A stretch of DNA of 64,000 nt from Chlorella sorokiniana (taxonomy: Eukaryota > Chlorophyta > Trebouxiophyceae > Chlorellales > Chlorellaceae), in assembly GCA_025917655.1 (NCBI GenBank), contig CP084618.1, positions 310,001 through 374,000 on the forward strand. Direction: 5' to 3'. Below the pieces are notes generated by a model. The model did no database searches, had not been told where the DNA came from, and saw only the letters and a program-made list of their open reading frames with translations. The position numbers and the translations under genes were made by a program. Of this stretch, positions 49,501 to 60,603 are shown piece after piece (within the stretch, counting starts at the first letter, position 1; each line of letters starts with the position of its first letter).

Positions 49501-52500
49501 CCCCACCATCAAGGGGACCCAACCCCAGGCTGATGTGTGGCGCCGCGAGTGGTTGGCCGATTGTTGTGTGCATGGGGGCAGAGCTGGTGGGACGCCATCC
49601 AAGCCCACCTGCTCGTGGTCCGTGGTGCAAAGCCGGTCATGAATCATGGCAAGGGAGCAACGCGACGGTGCGCGAGAGCGATGGCGGTGCGTGGCGGCTG
49701 CGAGTGGTTGGCCGATTGTTGTGTGCATGGGGCAGAGCTGGTGGGATGCCATCCAAGCCCACCTGCTCGTGGTCTGTGGTGCAAAGCCGGTCATGAATCA
49801 TGGCAAGGGAGCAACGCGACGGTGCGCGAGAGCGATGGCGGTGCGTGGCGCCGCGAGTGGTTGGCCGATTGTTGTGTGCATGGGGCAGAGCTGGTCGGAC
49901 GCCATCCAAGCCCACCCGCTCGTGGTCTCGTGGTGCAAAGCCGGTCGCGAATCATGGCAAGGGAGCAACGCCACGGTGCGCGAGAGCGATGGCGATGTTA
50001 TGTTATGTTATGTTACACTGGTTTAACGTCCGCCTTCGGGACAATCACTTTGTCCCTCGCAGACGGGGCATAGGGCCCATGCAACTCAGACGCAAACGGG
50101 CCCATCCCTGTTGCGGCCGAGGCCAACAGACACGAACGGGGCGGCCCTCGAAACCGGGAACTCATCGGGCCGGCGGCGCACGGGAGTCAAAGCCCGGCCC
50201 GCGCACCCCCATCGCGACGAGGTGAAGATGCAAGATGCGGCAAGCACACGGGATGGCAAGCAAGCACGCAAGCAAAGCATGATGACAAGGATGCAAAGCA
50301 AGGCAAACCGTGAAAGAGTCGAAAAGGCAAGGAAGAATCCAACGCAAGCCGGGCACGGGCCGGGCGGGGGCCGCGAGAACGGCGACGTAGGCCCACTCAA
50401 GCCGGGGTCGCCTCGCGGTGGGGTGGGGCTCAGAATCGGCCGCTGTGGGTGTCGTCTCCAGCCAACGACAGACGGTAGCGGCGGTGCACAAAGCTAGCCA
50501 CCGCCACCGGATCCGCGCAAGGAAGCGTGCCAAGGTTCCCCGCCCCGCCAACGGACCGCCGGGCGGACGCGGCACCGACCCCAAAAAGGGACTCACTGTA
50601 ATCGGCTCGCAAGCGGGCATACTTTGGGCGAGTCAAACACCATGTGATGCTCGTCCTCCACGGCACCCAACGAGCGGTGGGGGCAAATCCGGCGGGCTGC
50701 CCAACCCCTCACGCCGCCCAGTCTTCACCCGCAACCAATGACGGCCCGTGCGGAACCTGGCAAGGCTGGCCATGCGCACACGGCTGTCAACCTCGGTCGG
50801 AGTACGATTGCGGGCGACGGCAAGACGTATCACGCGTGAGCCCCCCTCACACTAGCGCGGTAAAACTGCACTTTGGGCCGGGATGGTGCTCCCCGCAAGA
50901 CGCCCTCGACGTAGGCCTCGTCGGCGAGGCCGCACGCCTCGCCAACATCGACACAGCGGGGCTCCCCACCATCAAGGGGACCCAACCCCAGGCTGATGTG
51001 TGGCGCTGCGAGTGGTTGGCCGATTGTTGTGTGCATGGGGCAGAGCTGGTGGGACGCCATCCAAGCCCACCTGCTCGTGGTCCGTGGTGCAAAGCCGGTC
51101 ATGAATCATGGCAAGGGAGCAACGCGACGGTGCGCGAGAGCGATGGCGGTGCGTGGCGCTGCGAGTGGTTGGCCGATTGTTGTGTGCATGGGGGCGAGCT
51201 GGTGGGATGCCATCCAAGCCCACCTGCTCGTGGTCCGTGGTGCAAAGCCGGTCATGAATCATGGCAAGGGAGCAACGCGACGGTGCGCGAGAGCGATGGC
51301 GGTGCGTGGCGCTGCGAGTGGTTGGCCGATTGTTGTGTGCATGGGGCAGAGCTGGTCGGACGCCATCCAAGCCCACCTGCTCGTGGTCCGTGGTGCAAAG
51401 CCGGTCGCGAATCATGGCAAGGGAGCAACGCCACGGTGCGCGGAGCGATGGCGATGTTATGTTATGTTATGTTACTTTGGTTTAACGTACGCCTTCGGGA
51501 CAATCACTGTCCCTCGCAGACGGGGCATAGGGCCCATGCAACTCGGACGCAAACGGGCCCATCCCTGTTGCGGCCGAGGCCACGAGACAGAACGGGGCGG
51601 CCCTCGAAACCGGGAACTCATCGGAGCCGGCGGCGCACGGGAGTCAAAGCCCGGGCCCGCGCACCCCCATCGCGACGAGGTGAAGATGCAAGATGCGGCA
51701 AGCACACGGGATGGCAAGCAAGCACGCAAGCAAAGCATGATGACAAGGATGCAAAGCAAGGCAAACCGTGAAAGAGTCGAAAAGGCAAGGAAGAATCCAA
51801 CGCAAGCCGGGCACGGGCCGGCGGGGGCCGCGAGAACGGCGACGTAGGCCCACTCAAGCCGGGGTCGCCTCGCGGTGGGGCTGGGGCTCAGAATCGGCTA
51901 GCTGTGGGTGTCGTCTCCAGCCAACGACAGACGGTAGCGGCGGTGCACAAAGCTAGCCACCGCCACCGGATCTGCGCAAGGAACTGTGCCAAGGTTCCCT
52001 GCGCCCGCCAACGGACCGCCGGGCGGACGCGGACCGACCCCAAAAAGGGACTCACGTAATCGGCTCGCAAGCGGGCATACTTTGGGCGAGTCAAACACCA
52101 TGTGATGCTCGTCCTCCACGGCACCCAACGAGCGGTGGGGGCAAATCCCGGCCGGGCTGCCCAACCCCTCACGCCGCCAGTCTTCACCCGCAACCAATGA
52201 CGACCCGTGCGGAACTGGCAAGGGCGGCCATGCGCACACGTTTGTCAACCTCGGTCGGGTACGATTGCGGGCGACGGCAAGACGTATCACGCGTGAGCCC
52301 CCCTCACACTAGCGCGGAAAAGCGCACTTTGGGCCGGGATGGTGCTCCCGCAAGACGCCCTCGACGTAGGCCTCGTCGGCGAGGCCGCACGCCTCGCCAA
52401 CATCGACACGGCGGGGCTCCCCACCATCAAGGGGACCCAACCCTGGGCTGATGTGTGGCGCCGCGAGTGGTTGGCCGATTGTTGTGTGCATGGGGCGAGC

Positions 52501-52661
52501 TGGTGGGACGCCATCCAAGCCCACCTGCTCGTGGTCCGTGGTGCAAAGCCGGTCATGAATCATGGCAAGGGAGCAACGCGACGGTGCGCGAGAGCGATGG
52601 CGGTGCGTGGCGCTGCGAGTGGTTGGCCGATTGTTGTGTGCATGGGGCGAGCTGGTCGGAC
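46537..52661. repeat. Higher-order satellite, right-hand divergent part
   Basis: LINE-B modules: the end of module 12 (to 46617), then 47081-48072, 48536-49531, 49998-50994 and 51457-52449, with three-repeat 153-bp blocks between. The organisation is the same as on the left, but every unit carries dozens of differences from the core consensus. They fall almost only where the core has CAG or CTG: changes to CGG or CCG, loss of one base, or forms such as CGAG and CTTTG. Sequence between those sites is essentially unchanged. Confidence 0.9.
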
Positions 52662-53359
52662 CGCCCCCGCCCGGCTTGCCTTGCGGCACCGCGCCGCCGG
52701 TCCTAGCGGGCCGGCAGCACACTGCGGAGCGCGTACATGCCCTTCTTGTCGGTAGTCGTGTGCCCGCCGGCCCTCGGCTTGCCCCGTCCTTGCTCTTTGC
52801 ATCCATTGGCCGACGGTTCCCCGGCGCTCGGCTCTGCGTTGACTTGTCCCCTGTTCCCGTGGCTCCCTCCAAGCCACGCTTCCACACTCGATTTCCTCGC
52901 CCCTTTCGAGTGGCTTGCACCTTCCCTTTCCATGGCTCCCCTCCTTTTCTTAGCTCCGCCCCTCCCGGACGCCCCCTTCTCCCCGTCCCGCACGCCCCCT
53001 TTGTTTTGTCTTGGCCTGGTTGCCTTTGCGTCTCTTCCGTGGTGGGTTGCTCCATCCTCGCCTCGGGTCTTTCGGTTCTTTGCCTTGCCCTGTTGTGCCA
53101 TTGCCTGCCCCAGTCTCGCGGTTGCCGGGATCTCGCGTTTCATCTGCTTTCACAGCGACATACCGAACACACATACACACACAAAAAAAAAAAAAAAAAA
53201 AAAAATCTGCGTACCACCCCGTGTTGCATGCCCCATCTTCTTTGTCACATGCGCGTTCGCGCTTCTTTGTTTGGCTGCCTCATCGGTCATGATGCTTCGT
53301 GGCTTCGGCCTACCTACGCTTCTTGAGATCCCCCACGTCTCAAGTGTAAGAGCACCCCC

Positions 53360-53390
<31 letters not shown>
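52662..53390 (+). mobile_element. LINE-A, 5'-truncated copy in a 153-bp repeat
   Basis: A 3' UTR fragment starting CGCCCCCGCCCGGC and ending in hairpin, TGTAA and poly-A. It is flanked by the 13-bp duplication GAGCTGGTCGGAC (52649-52661, 53391-53403), which is satellite sequence. The breakpoint and target site are the same as in the copy at 54712, so the two descend from one insertion. Confidence 0.9.
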
Positions 53391-53394
<4 letters not shown>

Positions 53395-54711
53395 TGGTCG
53401 GACGCCATCCAAGCCCACCTGCTCGTGGTCCGTGGTGCAAAGCCGGTCGCGAATCATGGCAAGGGAGCAACGCCACGGTGCGCGAGAGCGATGGCGATGT
53501 TATGTTATGTTATGTTACACTGGTTTAACGTCCGCCTTCGGGACAATCACTGTTGTCCCTCGCAGACGGGGCATAGGGCCCATGCAACTCAGACGCAAAC
53601 GGGCCCATCCACGTTGCGGCCCGAGGCCAACAGACAGAACGGGCGGCCCTCGAAACCGGGAACTCATCGGGCCGGCGGCGCACGGGAGTCAAAGCCCGGG
53701 CCCGCGCACCCCCATCGCGACGAGGTGAAGATGCAAGATGCGGCAAGCACACGGGATGGCAAGCAAGCACGCAAGCAAAGCATGATGACAAGGATGCAAA
53801 GCAAGGCAAACGTGAAAGAGTCGAAAAGGCAAGGAAGAATCCAACGCAAGCCGGGCACGGGCTGGCGGGGGCCGCGAGAACGGCGACGTAGGCCCACTCA
53901 AGCCGGGGTCGCCTCGCGGTGGGGGTGGGGCTCAGAATCGGCTTCGTTGTGGGTGTCGTCTCCGCCAACGACAGACGGTAGCGGCGGTGCACAAAGCTAG
54001 CCACCGCCACCGGATCCGCGCAAGGAACCGTGCCAAGGTTCCCCGCGCCCGCCAACGGACCGCCGGGCGGACGCGCACCGACCCCAAAAAGGGACTCATC
54101 AATCGGCTCGCAAGCGGGCATACTTTGGGCGAGTCAAACACCATGTGATGCTCGTCCTCCACAAAGACCCAACGAGCGGTGTGGGGGCAAATCCGGCCGG
54201 GCCTGTCCAACCCCTCACGCCGCCCAGTCTCCACCCGCAACCAATGACGACCCGTGCGGAACCCGGCAAGGCGGCCATGCGCACACGGCCGTCAACCTCG
54301 GGTCAGGTACGATTGCGGGCGACGGCAAGACGTATCACGCGTGAGCCCCCCTCACACTAGCGCAAGAAAACCGCACTTTGGGCCGGGATGGTGCTCCCCG
54401 CAAGACGCCCTCGACGTAGGCCTCGTCGGCGAGGCCGCACGCCTCGCCAACATCGACTGGGGGGCTCCCCACCATCAAGGGGACCCAACCCGGGCTGATG
54501 TGTGGCGCTGCGAGTGGTTGGCCGATTGTTGTGTGCATGGGGCGGAGCCGGTGGGACGCCATCCAAGCCCACCCCGCTCGTGGTCCGTGGTGCAAAGCCG
54601 GTCATGAATCATGGCAAGGGAGCAACGCCACGGTGCGCGAGAGCGATGGCGGTGCGTGGCGCCGCGAGTGGTTGGCCGATTGTTGTGTGCATGGGGCAGA
54701 GCTGGTCGGAC
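53391..54711. repeat. Satellite unit between paired LINE-A copies
   Basis: The rest of a 153-bp repeat, LINE-B module 17 (53500-54496) and the start of the next 153-bp block. Divergent type, as in 46537-52661. Confidence 0.9.
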
Positions 54712-55413
54712 CGCCCCCGCCCGGCTTGCCTTGCGGCACCCGCGCCGCCCGGTCCTAGCGGGCCGGGCGGGCACACTGCGGAGCGCGTACATGCCCTTCT
54801 TGTCGGTAGTCGTGTGCCCGCCGGCCCTCGGCTTGCCCCGTCCTTGCTCTTTGCATCCATTGGCCGACGGTTCCCCGGCGCTCGGCTCTGCGTTGACTTG
54901 TCCCTGTTCCCGTGGCTCCCTCCGGCCACGCTTCCACACTCGATTTCCTCGCCCCTTTTCGAGTGGCTTGCACCTTCCCTTTCCATGGCTCCCCTCCTTT
55001 TCTTAGCCGCCCCCTCCCGGACGCCCCCTTCTCCCCGTCCCAAGACGCCCCCCTTTGTTTTGTCTTGGCCTGGTTGCCTTTGCGTCTCTTCCGTGGTGGG
55101 TTGCTCCATCCTCGCCTCGGGTCTTTCAGTTCTTTGCCTTGCCCTGTTGTGCCGCCGCTCGCCCAGGTCTCGCGGTTGCCGGGATCTCGCGTTTCATCTG
55201 CTTTCACGGCGACATACCGAACACACATACACACACAAAACAAAAAAGAAAAAAAAAAAATCTGCGTACCACCCCGTGATCGCATGCCCCATCTTCTTTG
55301 TCACATGCGCGTTCGCGCTGCTGTTTGGCTGCCTCATCGGTCATGATGCTTCGTGGCTTCGGCCTACCTACGCTTCTTGAGATCCCCCACGTCTCAAGTG
55401 TAAGAGCACCCCC

Positions 55414-55448
<35 letters not shown>
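54712..55448 (+). mobile_element. LINE-A, 5'-truncated copy, duplicate of the one at 52662
   Basis: The same 5' breakpoint (ACCGCCCCCGCCC) and the same 13-bp target duplication GAGCTGGTCGGAC (54699-54711, 55449-55461) as the copy one unit to the left, about 2050 bases away. It was therefore copied together with the satellite unit after insertion. It ends in hairpin, TGTAA and poly-A. Confidence 0.9.
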
Positions 55449-55452
<4 letters not shown>

Positions 55453-57180
55453 TGGTCGGACGCCATCCAAGCCCACCTGCTCGTGGTCCGTGGTGCAAAG
55501 CCGGTCGCGAATCATGGCAAGGGAGCAACGCCACGGTGCGCGAGAGCGATGGCGATGTTATGTTATGTTATGTTACACTTTGGTTTAACGTCCGCGCCTT
55601 CGGGACAATCACTTTGTCCCTCGCAGACGGGGCATAGGGCCCATGCAACTCGGACGCAAACGGGCCCATCCCTGTTGCGGCCGAGGCCAACGAGACAGAA
55701 CGGGCGGCCCTCGAAACCGGGAACTCATCAGCCGCCAGCGCGCACGGGAGTCAAAGCCCGGGCCCGCGCACCCCCATCGCGACGAGGTGAAGATGCAAGA
55801 TGCGGCAAGCACACGGGATGGCAAGCAAGCACGCAAGCAAAGCATGATGACAAGGATGCAAAGCAAGGCAAACTGTGAAAGAGTCGAAAAGGCAAGGAAG
55901 AATCCAACGCAAGCCGGGCACGGGCCGGGCGGGGGCCGCGAGAACGGCGACGTAGGCCCACTCAAGCCGGGGTCGCCTCGCGGTGGGGTGGGGCTCAGAA
56001 TCGGCCGCTGTGGGTGTCGTCTCCAGCCAACGACAGACGGTAGCGGCGGTGCACAAAGCTAGCCACCGCCACCGGATCTGCGCAAGGAACCGTGCCAAGG
56101 TTCCCCGCCCCGCCAACGGACCGCCGGGCGGACGCGGACCGACCCCAAAAAGGGACTCATCGTAATCGGCTCGCAAGCGGGCATACTTTGGGCAGTCAAA
56201 CACCATGTGATGCTCGTCCTCCACGGCACCCAACGAGCGGTGGGGGCAAATCCTGGCCGGGCTGTCCAACCCCTCACGCCGCCCGGTCTCCACCCGCAAC
56301 CAATGACGACCCGTGCGGAACCTGGCAAGGGCGGCCATGCGCACACGGTTTGTCAACCTCGGTCAGGTACGATTGCGGGCGACGGCAAGACGTATCACGC
56401 GTGAGCCCCCCTCACACTAGCGCGGTAAAACCGCACTTTGGGCCGGGATGGTGCTCCCCGCAAGACGCCCTCGACGTAGGCCTCGTCGGCGAGGCCGCAC
56501 GCCTCGCCAACATCGACCTGGCGGGGCTCCCCACCATCAAGGGGACCCAACCCCAGCTGCTGATGTGTGGCGCTGCGAGTGGTTGGCCGATTGTTGTGTG
56601 CATGGGGCAGAGCTGGTGGGACGCCATCCAAGCCCACCTGCTCGTGGTCCGTGGTGCAAAGCCGGTCATGAATCATGGCAAGGGAGCAACGCCACGGTGC
56701 GCGAGAGCGATGGCGGTGCGTGGCGCTGCGAGTGGTTGGCCGATTGTTGTGTGCATGGGGCAGAGCTGGTCGGACGCCATCCAAGCCCACCTGCTCGTGG
56801 TCTGTGGTGCAAAGCCGGTCGCGAATCATGGCAAGGGAGCAACGCGACGGTGCGCGAGAGCGATGGCGGTGCGTGGCGCGCGAGTGGTTGGCCGATTGTT
56901 GTGTGCATGGGGCGAGCTGGTGGGATGCCATCCAAGCCCACCTGCTCGTGGTACGTGGTGCAAAGCCGGTCGCGAATCATGGCAAGGGAGCAACGCGACG
57001 GTGCGCGAGAGCGATGGCGGTGCGTGGCGCCGCGAGTGGTTGGCCGATTGTTGTGTGCATGGGGGCGAGCTGGTGGGATGCCATCCAAGCCCACCTGCTC
57101 GTGGTCCGTGGTGCAAAGCCGGTCATGAATCGTGGCAAGGGAGCAACGCGACGGTGCGCAAGAGCGATGGCGGTGCGTGG
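55449..57180. repeat. Right end of the satellite array
   Basis: The rest of a 153-bp repeat, the last LINE-B module (55558-56571), then four 153-bp repeats (56572-57180) ending abruptly at GGTGCGTGG, where a decayed LINE-A ORF2 begins. Divergent at CAG/CTG sites. Confidence 0.9.
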
Positions 57181-59855
57181 GTGCGGCTGTGTTTCCCGAC
57201 CCGCCACTTGGCACCAGCCCCGGCCTAGATGGTCTGCCGTATTCCTTCTACGTGACGTTCTTGTCCGAGCTGCGCCCGTTCTTCCGGGCATGGCCGATGA
57301 GGCCTTGGCCATTCTTTGCCGCGCTGGCGATGAGGGTAGCTGGCGGCTGGGGTGGAGCAATTCCCGCCCTCTCGAGGTTTTTTTTTTTTTTTTTTTTTTT
57401 TGAGGGGGTGCTCTTACACTCTGAGGTAACGGCTGGCCTCATTGTCCCGTCGCCCAAGCCCGGCACCGCCGACACCCGGCGGCTTGCCTCCCACCTCCCC
57501 ATCACCCTCCCGAATCGTGACTACCGCCCGCTAGCTAAAGTGTTGTCGGCCCGCTTCGCTGGGCCCCTTCTCTCCGTCATCGACCCCACCTGGACCGCCT
57601 TCTTGCCCGACCGTTGGATTGGCGACAATGTCCCGCCGCACCTTGAGGAGGTGGAGTACTTGAGAGAGCAGGATGCGCCTGGCCGCATCGTCTTCGGACT
57701 TTGAAAAGGCGTACGACGGGGTTGATCGCCCTTGGCGTTTTGATGTCATGCGCCGCATGCGCTTCCCGCAGCCTTGTCGTGCGTTGGGTGCGGCTGATCT
57801 TTGTCCGGGTGCACCGCCATGGTGTCCCCGAACGGCTTTTACACCCCAGCCTTCCCACTCGCACGCAGTGTGCAACAGGCAGCCCCCTTAGCGTTTTGTT
57901 GTATCTCATTGCCGCACAACCCCTCGCAGCTTCCTTGCGCCGTGCGCGCAGCCAGCCAGGCGTTTGCGGGCCCCGCTCGCCGCCCTGGGGCTCCCCTGCT
58001 CCAATCTCCCACCAACATGCAGATGATATCACCATCCATGTCTTGGCCCCGCGTGACGCGCACGCCGCCCTGGCGGGGCTGTGGCCGACTTTTGCGCAGC
58101 CACCCGGGCCAGGCTCAACCTGCGCAAGTGCAAGGGCATCTTGTTTGGCGATCAGTCCACCATCGACCCCGCAACGCGCTTGTGTGACGCCACCGGCGTG
58201 CGCTTCCCTTCGCCGTCGAGTCCATCCGCCACCTCGTCATTCACCTGGGCCTTGACGCCCCAGGTGGCCACACACGCAACCTTCCAAGTTCTCGTGGTAA
58301 GGGCGAGGGAGGTTGCCGAGCGTTGGGCGCGGCACGAGCCGTCCCGGGCCGGGAGGGCCCACGTGGCCAAGCGAGTGCCGGCCGCCATGGTGGTGTATCA
58401 CGCCACCTTTGTGCGCCCGCCGCCGCCATGTGGCGCCGCATTGTTAGCGTCATTTTCTCTTTTGTGGGTGGCATGTCACCCATTGATGTCGCGCGGCGCC
58501 GCCGTTAGCCACCCAGCCCGCCACACGGCTGCCTTGCCGTGGTTGGAGGGGGCATTAACTTGGTTGCCCCCGACGTGCATGCCGATTGCTTGCGTGCCAA
58601 GGTCACCGCCCGCCTCTCGCAGCCCAGGCCGTCATGCTTGGAAGCTCCTTGTTGCGGCGCGCTTGGTGAATGCCGTCCCTTCCCTTGGACCCGCCATTCT
58701 TTGTTAGCGGGCCGCAGTCACTACACGCCTCCTCCCACCCCGTCTAGCAGCTTATTTGAGCGGCTTCCAACAAACGCTTCCACACCGCCTCCTCCCCCGC
58801 CGCGGCTCCCACACGACCAAGTCCCGGCGGAGCGCCTCTTCCACAAACGCCAGGTCCGAGGGGCCCGATGGCGCCGTGCTTGACCCCGTCGGCCCGGCGT
58901 GGGAGCCGCGGCCGCGGCGGCATCTATACGGTGGGCCGCTGCGGGATGCGATGCTCGCAGGGCCCACTCGGCCTTGCATATTGCTTGGGGTTGCGTGCCC
59001 GCCTCCCTGGTGTGCGGTGGCGGAGCGGCCGCCGCCCGCCAGGTGGCGGCTTTGCCGCGACGGGGCGGCCGAGTGGGTGCGCCGGCGGTTGCCGGGCCGC
59101 CCGGCCTGTTTCACTACGCTGTCCGAGGTGATGGGCAGACTGCGCCCCCTCTCGGCGGCGCCGGCCCTCCCGGCCGGCACCGTGTGGCAGCCCCGGCTGC
59201 GTGGTGGGGGCGGCCGCCCCATGCCGCTCGGCGCGTGGGATGCCGTCTTCGTGGACCCCACCGTGTGGGGCTTTGGCGGCGTGGACCTCATGGGATTCAC
59301 CGTAAAGGCGGCCCAGCCACGCGGCGGCGCATCCACCTGGCGGCCCGGCGGCTGCGGCCCGCGATACCTTCTGCGGCGGGTGCAGGCCGCCCCTGTGGCG
59401 GCGGCGTGCAAATGAGCCAGGCCCGTCTCGTCGCCGCCACGGGCTTGCAAGCGTTGAGCTGCGGTGGGCCTCCTCCTACAACGTGCGGCTTAACGAGCGG
59501 GTCGTGTCTCGCCGGCGGGCCGCATAGTGGGAGGTGGATCTCCCGCCGTGTCGGCGCCCGGGCGGCGGCGGCGCCTTGCCGTCTTTGAACGGGTGGCGCA
59601 ACGGAAGCACGCCGAGGAAGAGCAAGATTAAAGCAACTCCGGCCACAGCCCGGCCCCGCCACCCGGCTTGGCCTTTGAGGGACGACACCTCGGATGCGGC
59701 GGCCGCACGGGCGGGCCTCAATGAGGCTGCCCAAGCGGACCGCGGTGCGGTGCGCTGTGTGTGGCACCGCCCGCGCGAGGCAGACTTGCCCCATGAGCAA
59801 GCACACTCGTGGCATACCGCTTGCCGCACGGGTGCTCGTATGTGGGCGCCTTGCT
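57181..59855 (+). pseudogene. Decayed LINE-A ORF2, truncated at both ends
   Basis: Collinear with 37920-40540 of the full-length LINE-A, from the FPDLPLGTSPGLDGLPYSF region through the reverse transcriptase (AYDGVD, HADD) to the segment just before the zinc motif. The frame is broken many times. As in the satellite, differences from the intact copy cluster at CAG/CTG. A 40-base reversed LINE-A stub is inserted at 57379. No poly-A or target duplication is visible at the right end, so the boundary near 59855 is approximate. Confidence 0.85.
57379..57418 (-). mobile_element. Minimal LINE-A insertion: 3' terminal 19 bases plus poly-A
   Basis: Poly-T (about 23) followed by GAGGGGGTGCTCTTACA, the reverse complement of the last LINE-A bases including TGTAA. 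It is flanked by CTCTCGAGGT on the left and CTCTGAGGT on the right, a target duplication in the host LINE-A ORF2. The hairpin is not included. Confidence 0.8.
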
Positions 59856-60159
59856 TGACGCCAATGGAGGATTGGAACAAAGGAGTGAGGCTGTAACGGG
59901 CTGGCACGGACACCGCACTGACCTGCTACGAGTGGCCCACACCGACACCCCGCAAACCGCGCGTAAGCCGTAGTCCCCGCCCAAACCTGCGGCAACAACA
60001 ACACTCAGGCAACTGCTCCTGTTACTGCCCACACCTGGCTAACACCTAACGAGAGAGGAGGAGAGGGGCACAAGACAGACACAAAAGGATAAACAAAGAC
60101 TGGAAAGCAAGAAAAGCAATACGAAGTACTTTGCATGGGATGCGGGGTACGTGTAAGGG
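59856..60159. other. No gene recognised
   Basis: AC-rich, lower-GC spacer between LINE-A debris and LINE-C. There are short A-rich stretches (about 60070-60125) but no coding, RNA or terminal-repeat signal that I can support. Confidence 0.4.
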
Positions 60160-60400
60160 TCGACCCCTTACAGAGGCCTTCTTGTGTGCGAACACACATG
60201 GGCACATCCCCGTAAAATGCCTTCACCGCATCAAGCAACGCCGTGGGCATCCCACGGCGTGCAAGCTTGTCCCAGAGCAACCTCCTATCCACCAAATCGT
60301 ACGCTTTTTTTTGAAATCTTTTGAAATTTTTGAAATCCACAAAGCAAGTGAACAAGGGCGGACCCCGTGCCCGAGTGGATTCAATCCGCGTGCGCAGCAA
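60160..60400 (-). pseudogene. LINE-C reverse transcriptase fragment
   Basis: The minus strand reads PLFTCFVDFK...KAYDLVDRRLLWDKLARRGMPTALLDAVKAFYGDV, the FVDF(K)KAFD block that holds the first catalytic Asp of LINE reverse transcriptases, followed by the VDR.LLW.KL helix. It belongs to neither LINE-A (FLDFEKAYDRVD) nor LINE-B as seen here. A small repeat of TTGAAAT (about 60309-60340) has inserted residues inside the block. The fragment is about 75 codons and dead. The exact clade (RTE, CR1 or jockey-like) cannot be told from so little. Confidence 0.7.
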
Positions 60401-60437
60401 AATTCAGTCAGTCTTTCCGGACCTTCGGTTTGCCTCG

Positions 60438-60445
60438 AAAAAAAA
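60438..60445 (-). terminator. Pol III T-run terminator of tRNA-Pro
   Basis: An A8 run on the plus strand (T8 in the transcript sense), 2 bases beyond the tRNA 3' end. Confidence 0.8.
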
Positions 60446-60447
60446 CA

Positions 60448-60519
60448 GGGGACATCCGAGAATCGAACTCGGGACCCGCTGCACCCAAAGCAGCTATCAT
60501 ACCACTAGACCAATGTCCC
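60448..60519 (-). tRNA. tRNA-Pro (anticodon UGG)
   Basis: 72 nt. Acceptor GGGACAT pairs with ATGTCCC, with discriminator C. The D-arm contains box A (GGTCTAGTGGTATGA). The anticodon arm GCTGC-TTTGGGT-GCAGC has anticodon TGG. The T-arm has box B GAGTTCGATTC. It has no intron. Eight T's on the transcribed strand (plus-strand A run 60438-60445) lie just downstream as the pol III terminator. The sequence closely resembles plant tRNA-Pro(UGG). Confidence 0.95.
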
Positions 60520-60603
60520 TCCGGCAAAACCTACCGATTCGGGCAAAATGGAAATAATTGCATAATATGTGCGCAAAACGCTATTTTCGCTGCTTTAAAA
60601 AAT

